Origin: Spirodela intermedia
Lineage: Eukaryota; Streptophyta; Magnoliopsida; Alismatales; Araceae
Assembly: GCA_902729315.2 (NCBI GenBank)
Contig: LR746264.1
Span: 4,303,878 to 4,367,877, forward strand
Reading direction: 5' to 3'
DNA: 64,000 bases
A program made the translations under genes and the position numbers. This document shows positions 10,501 to 17,510 of the stretch, one piece after another. Numbering within the stretch: the stretch's first letter is position 1; the number at the start of each line of letters is the position of its first letter. A model generated the notes under the pieces. The model was not told the origin of the DNA and made no database searches. It worked only from the letters and a program-made list of their open reading frames with translations.

Positions 10501-11279
10501 CTGTCATATAATTCAAAAGAGGCTTGATCTCTAGAATTTTCACTTAAATTCTCATAAAGACTGTAAATCTCATCAGGAGTTTTCTCCATAAAAGCTCCTC
10601 CACATATAGAATCAACCATATTTCTATGTTGTTCTAATAATCCGTCATAAAAAATTCTATTGAGCTGCCACTTGGGTATAGCATGATGAGGACACTTTCT
10701 AAGTAAATCTTTAAATTTTTCCCATGTCTCATGCAAAGTTTCTCCTGGTCTTTGAGAAAAACTCCATATATGTTTTCTCATATTTTGAGTTTTTCCTAAG
10801 GGATAAAATTTTCGAAGAAAGGCCTGTTCTATATCTTTCCAGCTAGTTAATTCTCTATCTAATGTGGATAGCCAATGACTAGCTTTGTCCCTAAGTGTAT
10901 GAGGGAATAATTTCATCTTAATAATTTCCGGTGTAACTTGAGGGAGATTAACTAAATCACAGACCATATGAAATTTTTCCAAGTGCTGATGAGGTTCCTC
11001 TAAAGGCAATCCATGAAAATTAGGGAGCATTTGAAAAATTCCTAGATTTATTTCGAATTTAACAGTGGGTGCTAATGGGACTCTAATATTGGATGCTCTT
11101 TGAAATGAATCAGGGATATAATGATTTTTCATGGCCATAGGATTGTTCTCAGTTTGACCTATACTTCCTTCAGGATCCATCAAAATTAATTTTTCTTTCG
11201 GATTTTTCTTTTTGAATGAAATAATGAAAGGATTTTCTAGCCTTGGATGCAAGGATCTTCTACCATGCATAAAAATCAA
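7578..11279 (-). CDS. Gag-protease-reverse transcriptase polyprotein of element A
   Basis: 1233 codons. A retrotransposon gag domain lies at about residues 80-210 (LPNFHGLP, FPHTLRDKA, CPHHAIPKW). It is followed by a Gln- and Asn-rich stretch with no CCHC knuckle that I can see. The aspartic protease motif LLDTGAS is near residue 634. The reverse transcriptase follows, with YRKLNSVTRKDHFPLP and the catalytic FMDD at about 1044-1047, then the start of RNase H (MCDASNYAVG). Translation could begin at the upstream Met or at MDPEGS (residue 34); the sequence does not decide. The ORF is truncated by a TAG within RNase H. Such a protein packages element RNA in cytoplasmic particles and copies it into DNA. 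Confidence 0.93.
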   Translation of the reverse strand: MIFMHGRRSLHPRLENPFIISFKKKNPKEKLILMDPEGSIGQTENNPMAMKNHYIPDSFQRASNIRVPLAPTVKFEINLGIFQMLPNFHGLPLEEPHQHLEKFHMVCDLVNLPQVTPEIIKMKLFPHTLRDKASHWLSTLDRELTSWKDIEQAFLRKFYPLGKTQNMRKHIWSFSQRPGETLHETWEKFKDLLRKCPHHAIPKWQLNRIFYDGLLEQHRNMVDSICGGAFMEKTPDEIYSLYENLSENSRDQASFELYDRDKKRGIYELHHDDDSKLRNEVNQINQRLEKIDLLIDNIRKPFNPQLNSNSTCPMYGENDYSEFQCYNLDQSFHPMQEQVQVAHGFNRNREPFSNSYNPNWRNSFSWRDPNNIQNPEALRPNSNSEFCPKQENRFQKNQSSQIQPDAMEMMQQMSQMMQQTMNQMMLHQKQIIEALGNKREEGQLPSQPIENPGNHPTIGFQQGESSSMNLGKNPRNENVRTVNALRSGKILADPYPQTLEEKENVDNPKQNQIGVEEDFIDSTKEISKERTTIPFPKALEPRQRKKKEHNEEIKKILQDVQISLPLLTAIEHIPEYARVLKEMCTPKRAPRVEKLSMHASALLLNQLPYKLRDTGAPLISCDIGGFIFQNALLDTGASINLLPASICDKFNISDLKPSTVTLKFADRSIKHPKGILENVIVTVKGCKFPADFVVLEMDFNGQFYDTPIILGRPFLHTAKMNIDFPTGIAKISCEDQSVEIKIFEISNDIKKSQVYDCHTIDLLDDFDDPDVIDDCVLKELEEIENINLEEKKEEDHLNLELKPLPSSLKYMFLEENNSFPVIIAADLSDEQEEELLDVLRKNKKAMGWKMDDLRGIDMSVCMHSIYLEEGARTSREPQRRLNPNMMEIVKKEILKWLAADIIYSISDSKWVSPTQVVPKKSGITVIKNENGDEIQTRLTTGWRVCIDYRKLNSVTRKDHFPLPFTDQILEKLAGKNFFCFLDGYSGYNQIYINPLDQEKTTFTCPFGTFAFKRMPFGLCNAPATFQRCMLSIFSDMIGKCMEIFMDDFSVFGESFDECLNHLQHVLEKCIEKKLVLSWEKSHFMVKEGVVLGHIVSKRGLEVDRAKIDIISKMKPPNSVKQIRSFLGHAGYYRKFIQDFSKISKPLTMLLSKDMPFNFDEKCFESFSVIKRLLTEAPILQAPDWSLPFEIMCDASNYAVGAVLGQTKESKPIVISYASKTISDAQLNYTTTEK

Positions 11280-11471
11280 TAAATTCGAGGGAAAAAGTTA
11301 GTAACTGTTACCCTCCTTCAGGATGCTCCAGTCCTTGCCGTGCTTCTTTTCGTTCCCATTTCTAATAAAAATCGGCAAAAAGAAAATAAAACAAGAGTTA
11401 AGTTATTTTTTTTTTTTTTTTTTGTGTACTCTAAGAGAAAAATAGAAAAATACTAAATATTATGCAATACA

Positions 11472-11489
11472 TCCCCGGCAACGGCGCCA
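11472..11489 (-). other. Primer-binding site, tRNA-Asp
   Basis: In element sense TGGCGCCGTTGCCGGGGA, a perfect complement of the 3' end of plant tRNA-Asp, the primer typical of Athila elements. It lies five bases inside the 5' LTR. The 11280-11471 leader between it and the gag ORF holds no gene. Confidence 0.93.
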
Positions 11490-12659
11490 AAATTTGACGT
11501 GACTCAGTCGTTGTATATTAAATCACGCAAATCTAAAATTTATAAAACTAGAAAATACGAATTTCTGGATATTTAGAAGTATTTATAAATAAATATATCA
11601 ATTATAATTCAATAAAAGTTCCAAAAATAGCGATAATTTCCCAGGTCGATCACAGGGATGTAATATAATATTTTGTAATTATTCAGAGTTTTTCTCAATG
11701 AATACGATTTTCTATGAATTTTATACTAGGAAATGAAAAGGAAATATATTTAAAATTCACGAAAAAAAGAGGAAATAAGGGTGCGGACGACAGGATGACG
11801 TCAGCACCCGGCGAACGCGAATCGGGCGGAAACAGAGTTCCGCCCGGCGATTCTTACGTAAGCGATTACAGACGATTTAATTAATCAAATTAAGATCTGT
11901 AAAAGCCGGAAGAATCGTAATTGAACGAAGTATAGTTTGGTAAATTAAAATCACACAAAGTATCACTAAATAAAGCGTAAATTAAATTGAAAGCAAGAAA
12001 CCAGAGTTCCGGCGTCGCGACGGCGATGCGTCGGCGATGCACCAGAATCCTGAGCGTTCGGGAGGATCGTCGTGCAGTGTCCACGGCCTCGAAGGCTCTC
12101 CTTGGACAAAGACGACGTGGGCAATCTCTAGATCTTCTCGCGAAGTCTAGAGATCAATGAAGTGAGTCGTCGAGTCGTCTCCGGCGGCTGTCACCCGGCG
12201 GAGCGGAAAAACGGCGACTTTGCAGCTCTCCGGCGGCTGTCACCCGACGGAGAGGAGCTGAATGGAGGTGGGGCGCGTGTCAGGGAGCTTCATCCTCAGG
12301 TCCGCGCAGCAAGGGGAGGCTCTTCATCGCATCTGGTACGCTCTCAGGAGGTGGCGACTCGTCTCCTGGCAGATCGTCCTCTTCCCGACGACGGCTTGTT
12401 CGTCGATCAATCGGAGATCATTTACTCGATGGATTGCGATCCTTTTATCGCGAATCGTTCAGTAATTTTAGTAGCAATGCTCCGCGAATCGCGTTGACGA
12501 GATTTTCGCTGATGATCCAGCGATTCCGGTTGCTTAATCCTTCACCGGCGATCTGCAGGAAAGTCGTGATAATCAGTTAAAAATATATGAATTTTGACTC
12601 TGGGAGGATTCGAACCCGCGGCGGTCGCCCGCCCCTGAGCAAGGTGTGACGCGGGTTTA

Positions 12660-12702
12660 GTCCCACATCGGTTGTGCGCAGATTATTCGGGCGAATATAT
12701 AG
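12660..12702 (+). promoter_or_regulatory. snRNA-type promoter (USE + TATA), antisense to element A
   Basis: GTCCCACATCG (12660-12670) matches the plant snRNA upstream sequence element RTCCCACATCG exactly. TATATAG begins at 12696, leaving 25 nt between the two. In plant snRNA genes a gap of about 23-26 nt goes with RNA polymerase III (U6, U3 type) and a gap about 10 nt longer with polymerase II. The spacing is identical in all LTR copies examined. Activity is inferred, not shown. Confidence 0.6.
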
Positions 12703-12719
12703 TAAAGTTAGCTTTCTAG

Positions 12720-12910
12720 GCAAAGTCCTCTCGCGTGTACGACCACTCCTTGCCCCACAGCCGGCTGGCCACCAGTGACGTGGAAGGGGAGTGGCGCACA
12801 CGTGCCCCTATCGATCCAAGTAAGCCGCTCGAGCCCCTGCTCGCGGCTACTCCCCGACTGCGCTTCCGAACCGCTTGCGGGCCCGGCTGGCCGGCGGGTC
12901 CCCCCATTTT
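12720..12910 (+). ncRNA. Candidate structured RNA downstream of the USE/TATA pair
   Basis: About 20 nt after the TATA box begins a GC-rich block of about 190 nt that ends at a TTTT at 12907-12910, followed by longer T-runs, as Pol III terminators do. It can fold into successive stem-loops: an outer CCACTCC/GGAGTGG stem, a hairpin formed by GCTCGAGC, CCCT and GCTCGCGGC, and a terminal CCCGC.../...GCGGG-type stem that is perfect (GACCCGC/GCGGGTC) in the other LTR. Equivalent blocks lie at about 3950-4145, 13530-13735, 15889-16073 (minus), 21770-21945 (minus) and 30015-30200 (minus). It does not match U6, U3 or 7SL as I know them. Start and expression are predictions only. Confidence 0.33.
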
Positions 12911-13122
12911 GCAATATTTTTATTTTTATTTCTTGTTCTTCATTTATCTCAAAACTAAGACTGTAAAAATCGTATAAAATCACATAATTACCCAAAAATT
13001 CACGTTAATCAACTGAAAACCACTTTTCATGCTTTAACACAAATATAAATCTATTTATCATGAGTTAAGGCTAAAACTATATTATTTACTAATTATTAAC
13101 TCATGATAATGAAGACTTATCA

Positions 13123-13945
13123 AGGAGGCTCTTCATCGCATCTGGTACGTTCTCAAGAGGTGGCAACTCGTCTCTCGGTGGATCATCTTCTTCCTGACGA
13201 TGACTTGTTCGTCGATCAATCGGAGATGCTTTACTCGATGGATTCGTGATCCTTTTATCGCGAATCATTCAGCAATTTTAGTAACAATGTTCCGCGAATC
13301 GCGTTGACGAGATTTTCGCCAATGATCTAGCGATTCTGGTTGCTTAATCCTTCACCAGTGATTTGCAGGAAAGTCACGATAATTAGATAAAAAAAAATTG
13401 AGTTTTAGCTTTGAGAGGATTCGAACCCGCGCCAGTTGCCTGCCCTTTCTGGAGAAGGTGACGCGAGTTTAGTCCCACATCAGTTGTGCGCCGAAATTTC
13501 TGGCAAATATAAAGTAATATTAGATTCCTAATCAAGTCTTTTTTTCGCGTGTGTACGACCACTCCTTGCCCCACAGTTGACTGGCCACCGGTGATGTGGA
13601 AGGGGAGTGGTGCACACGTGCCTCTATTGGTCTAAGCCGCTTGAGCCCCTGCTCGCAGCTACTCCTTGACTGCACTTCCGACCCGCTTGCGGGCCTGGCT
13701 GGCCGGCAGGTCCCCCTCATTTTGTCTTATTTTTATTTTTATTTCTTTTTCTTCATTTATCTCAAAAATAAGACTGTAAAAATCATATAAATTCATATAA
13801 AATCACATAATTACCCAAAAATTCACGTTAATCAACTGAAAACCACTTTTCACACTTTAACACAAATATAAGTCTATTTATCATGAATTAAGGCTAAAAC
13901 TATATTATTTACTAATTATTAATTCATAATAATGAAGACTTATCG
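13123..13945 (-). mobile_element. Solo LTR of the Athila-type family, right half
   Basis: Starts with AGGAG (13123-13127), the TSD of element A, then continues the LTR interrupted at 2725. The last base is G instead of A (TTATCG), after which the outer TSD TTAAT (13946-13950) and copia sequence follow. Confidence 0.85.
13472..13514 (+). promoter_or_regulatory. USE-like plus TATA pair in the split solo LTR
   Basis: GTCCCACATCA (one mismatch to the USE) at 13472-13482, TATAAAG at 13508-13514, again with a 25-nt gap. Confidence 0.45.
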
Positions 13946-15660
13946 TTAATCGTATCGTGTAATTATTCAAATCTCTTCTCACCTCTAAACAAGATGATCT
14001 TTCACTTCAGACACACTTAGATCACTTTACGCAATCATCAAGGAGTTATCTTTTTACTAGTCTTCGACCACCGACCTTAAGATCTTTGAGTGGTATCACG
14101 AAAAGTTTTACATTGGTATATATTTTACTGGTCTACATCTAGACATTGCCTCACATATTCGTGGCCAAATGTTTTTAGGTAATCGTGTGCCAAATCTTCC
14201 ATCGATTTTTTCTGTAACATTTCATGTGAGCACAAGCATTTCGACCACTCAATCAAGCACCACTCAATCAATTGTCACATTGACTTCATCAATTTTGGCT
14301 GCATCTACTCCTTGTGATTGGGATGGTGGTCGTACTCTTAAAGGCAAAGTCTGCAATACTTTTCCACTGTACCCTTATTGTGGTAAGTTGAGCCACCCGT
14401 CAAAGAAGTATTGGAAGGTGTTCGACAAGTTTGAGTGGGCTCAAATTGTTATTTCTGGCACTCATTCAGAGTCTCTTACATTGACCTTATCCATGGTTCA
14501 CTTCATGGCATCTCCTCCTACTATTCATATGACTTTCATGCTAGCATAATCTAAAGCTTGAAAGCGGTCCACAATTGTTCCCTCTTATTTGCCTTCCTCT
14601 GTTAGCTTTGCGTCTATGTTGGGAGCCTCAATGTCAAGTACATTGCCTACTTTACCTGCCTCTTCATCATCTTGGATTTTTGACTCAGTGGCTTCCACTC
14701 ATATAACCGGTACACCCTCCATACTTTCCACACTTCATCACACCATGACCTGTCTCTCGGTGACATTTGTCAATGGTTGGAATTGTTCGGTCAAAGGTCA
14801 TGGCACCACTACTGTGACCTCTAGTTTACTGTTGTCCCAAGTCCTCTACGTTCTCGATTTTCCTATAAACTTTTTATCTATTAGTGCTATCACTCGTGCC
14901 TCACTTTGTACTATTATATTTTTTCCTTTCCACTATGTCTTTCAAGATCTGTAAACTAGACAAAGGATTGGTTTGGGGTGTGAGAACGGTCAGGTTGTTT
15001 ACAATCTAGTCTTGAATGTACCTTCCTCTAATATTTGAGTATTTTTTGTTATTTCTACTACTACTCTTTTGTGGCATCACTGTTTAGATCATCCTATTTT
15101 TTAAAACTTGAGAAAATCTTACCGTGGTTCTCTCTTAATAAATTTATGTGTGAGTCATGTCAACTGAGTAAATATCATCATTCCTCTTCTTCTAGTTGTG
15201 ATAATATTCCATCCTCAACTTAATTTAATCTTATTTATTGTGATATTTGGAGACCCTCTTAAGTTGCCTTAGTCATTGGACATCTCTATTATGTCATTTT
15301 CGTTGATGATTATAATGGTGTGAGTTGGGTTTATCTCTTTCGTGATTAATCTCAAGTTCTCTCTATTGTTACCTAATTTATCATTGAAATTGTTACCCAA
15401 TATTCTACCATACCCAAGGTTCTTCACATAAATAGTATACTTGAGCTTGTTCAATATGTCATTCATATCTTTTGTTTTGATCGTGATATTATTCATCAAA
15501 CTACTTATACACTCTCCAATAGAATAGAGTTGCAGAATGTAAACATCGTCATTTACTTGATATCACTCACACATTACTCATTGAGATGTATGTTACACAT
15601 TATTTATAGTTTGACACACTTTTAACTGTCACTTATCATCAAAATTGACTTCTTTTTACT
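13946..15660 (+). mobile_element. Copia element piece 2: gag end, protease, integrase start
   Basis: Resumes the copia element after the inserted LTR. A degenerate zinc knuckle (CGKLSHPSKKYW) lies near 14390. A protease-like WIFDSVASTHITG follows near 14680, with Val replacing the catalytic-loop Gly. Next come GAG-pre-integrase remnants (LLWHHCLDHP; CESCQLSKYHHSS near 15145) and integrase core fragments (IFVDDYNGVSWVYLF, then RVAECKHRHLLDITHTLL). Several stops and frameshifts are present, so nothing is translatable. It is cut at 15660 by element B. Confidence 0.8.
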
Positions 15661-16090
15661 TGATAACTGATAAGTCTTCATTATCATGAGTTAATAATTA
15701 GTAAATAATATAGTTTTAACCTTAACTCATGATAAATAGACTTATATTTGTGTTAAATTGTGAAAATGGTTTTCAGTTCATTAATGTGATTTTTTGAGTA
15801 ATTATGTGATTTTATACAAATTTATATGATTTTTACAGTCTTACCTTTGAGATAAATGAAGAAAAAGAAACAAAACTAAAAATATTACAAAATGGGAGGA
15901 CCCGCCAGCCAGCCGGGCCTGCAAACGGGTCGGAAGCGCAGTCGGGGAGTAGTTGCGAGCAGGGGCTCTAACGGCTTGAACCGATGATGTGGGCACGTGT
16001 GCGCCACTCCCCTTCCACATCACCGGTGGCCAGCCGGCTGTGGGGCAAAGAGTGGTCGTACACGCGCGCTTGATCGCGAATCTAATATTA

Positions 16091-16133
16091 CTTTATATTC
16101 GCTAGAAACTTCGGTGCACAACCGATGTGGGAC
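16091..16133 (-). promoter_or_regulatory. USE plus TATA pair, antisense in 5' LTR of non-autonomous element
   Basis: On the minus strand a perfect GTCCCACATCG (16133-16123) is followed after 25 nt by TATAAAG (16097-16091). The GC-rich block and a T-run at 15892-15889 lie downstream on the same strand. Confidence 0.58.
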
Positions 16134-16989
16134 TAAACCCGCATAACCTTCCCCAGAAAGGGGGGGCAACCGGCGCGGGTTCGAATCCTCCCAGAGCCAA
16201 AACTCATATTTTTATCTGATTATCGTGACTTTCCTGCAGATCGCCGGTGAAGGATTAAGCAACCAGAATCGCTGGATCATCGGCGAAAATCTCGTCAACG
16301 CGATTCGTAGAGCATTATTACTAAAATTGTTGAAGGATTCGCGATAAAAGGATCGCGAATCCATCGAGTAAATCATCTCCGATTGATCGATGAACAAGCC
16401 GTCGTCAGGAAGAGGACGATTTGCCGAGAGACGAGTCGCCACCTCCTGAGAGCGTACCAGATGCGATGAAGAGCCTCCTCTTACTACGCGGACATGAGGA
16501 TAAAGCTCCTTGACACGCGCCCCACCTCCATCTAGCTCCTCTTCGTCGAGTGACAGCCGCCGGAGAGCCGCAAAGTCGCCGTTTTTCAGCTCCGCTGGGT
16601 GACAGCCACTGGAGACGACTCGACGACTCATTTCATTAATCTCTAGACTTCGCAAAGAGATCTAGAGATTGCCCACATCGTCCTTGTCCAAGGAGAGCCT
16701 TCGAGGCCGTGGACACTACACGACTATCTTTCCGAACGCTCAAGATTCCAGTGCATCGCCGACGCATCGCCGTCGCAACGCCGGAACTCTGTTTTCTTGC
16801 TTTCAACTTACTTTACGCTTCATTTAGTGATAATTTCTGTGATTTGAATTTACCAAAATATATTTTGTTCACTTACGATTCTTCCGGCTTTTATAAATCT
16901 TAATTTGATCAATTAAATCGTCGGTAATCGCTTACGTAAGAATCGCCGGGTGGAACTCTGTTTCCGCCCGATTTGTGTTCGCCAGGTGC

Positions 16990-17071
16990 TGACGTCATCC
17001 TGACGTCCGCACCCTTATTTCCCTTTTTCGTGAATTTTAAATATATTTCCTTTTCATTTCTTAGTATAAAA
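16990..17071 (+). promoter_or_regulatory. Likely sense promoter of the LTR: paired TGACG boxes and TATA
   Basis: TGACGTCATCCTGACG (16990-17005) holds two TGACG cores 11 bp apart, close to the as-1 layout bound by plant TGA-type bZIP factors. TATAAAA follows at 17065-17071. A palindrome CTTACGTAAG lies about 60 bp upstream. These motifs recur in other family LTRs. Placement about 230 bp before the LTR end would suit a genomic RNA start near 17095. Function is inferred from motifs. Confidence 0.45.
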
Positions 17072-17301
17072 TTCATATAAAATAGTATTCTTTGAGAAAA
17101 ATTCTGAATAATTACCAGATATTATATTACATCCCTATGATCGACTTGGAAAATTATCACTATGTTTTGGAATTTTATTGAATTATAATTGATATATTTG
17201 TTCAGAAATACATTTAAATATCCAAAAAATCATTTTTTCTAGTTTTATAAATTTAATATTTCCATGATTTAATATACAACGACTAAGTCACATCAAATTT
17301 T

Positions 17302-17318
17302 TGTGCCGTTGCTGGGGA
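17302..17318 (+). other. Degenerate tRNA-Asp primer-binding site
   Basis: TGTGCCGTTGCTGGGGA: the element A site with one base lost and two changed. Priming would probably be weakened. Confidence 0.8.
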
Positions 17319-17510
17319 TGTATTGCATAATATTTAGTATTTTTCTATTTTTCTCTTAGAGTACACAAAAAAAAAATTAACTCTTGTTTTATTTTTTTTC
17401 TTGCCGATTTTTTTTTTAGAATAAGGAACGAAAGAAGCAAGGCAAGGACTGGAGCATATTGAAGGAGGGTAACAATTACTAAACTTTTCTCTCGAATTTA
17501 TTGATTTTTT

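Larger units (their letters stand above)
2726..13122 (-). mobile_element. Full-length Athila-clade Ty3 LTR retrotransposon (element A)
   Basis: A 10.4 kb minus-strand element with two similar LTRs (2726-4367 and 11495-13122), a tRNA-Asp PBS, a PPT and gag-protease-RT-RNase H-integrase order. The TSD AGGAG lies at 2721-2725 and 13123-13127, inside an older LTR of its own family. The Athila clade is assigned from the tRNA-Asp PBS, the gag type and the integrase placed after RNase H. The two LTRs differ by scattered substitutions, implying a fairly recent insertion. Pol is broken by one nonsense change and one frameshift between 7307 and 7600. No env-like ORF follows integrase, although some Athila elements carry one. 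Confidence 0.93.
11495..13122 (-). repeat. 5' LTR of element A
   Basis: 1628 bp, same ends as the partner LTR. It carries the best-preserved antisense USE/TATA pair (12660-12702), the sense short ORF (11890-12084) and an antisense 111-codon ORF (12162-12497) that recurs in other copies. Confidence 0.92.
15668..17295 (+). repeat. 5' LTR of the non-autonomous element
   Basis: 1628 bp, TGATAAGTC...AGTCACATCA. It carries the minus-strand USE/TATA pair, a tRNA-like B box GGTTCGAATCC near 16180, an antisense 147-codon ORF (16212-16655) and the sense short ORF (16709-16903). Confidence 0.92.

Noticed and set aside
12720-12910. Match of the GC-rich block to U6, U3 or 7SL RNA
   Set aside because: Promoter layout is shared but the block lacks the sequence signatures of those RNAs that I know, so no name was assigned.
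16120-16145. CTAAACCC near the USE as a telomerase RNA template
   Set aside because: The match is only eight bases, lies upstream of the TATA on the other strand, and plant telomerase RNA needs other conserved parts that I cannot see.
16170-16195. Functional tRNA gene in the LTR
   Set aside because: Only a B box and a tRNA-like 3' end are visible; no A box, anticodon arm or full cloverleaf.
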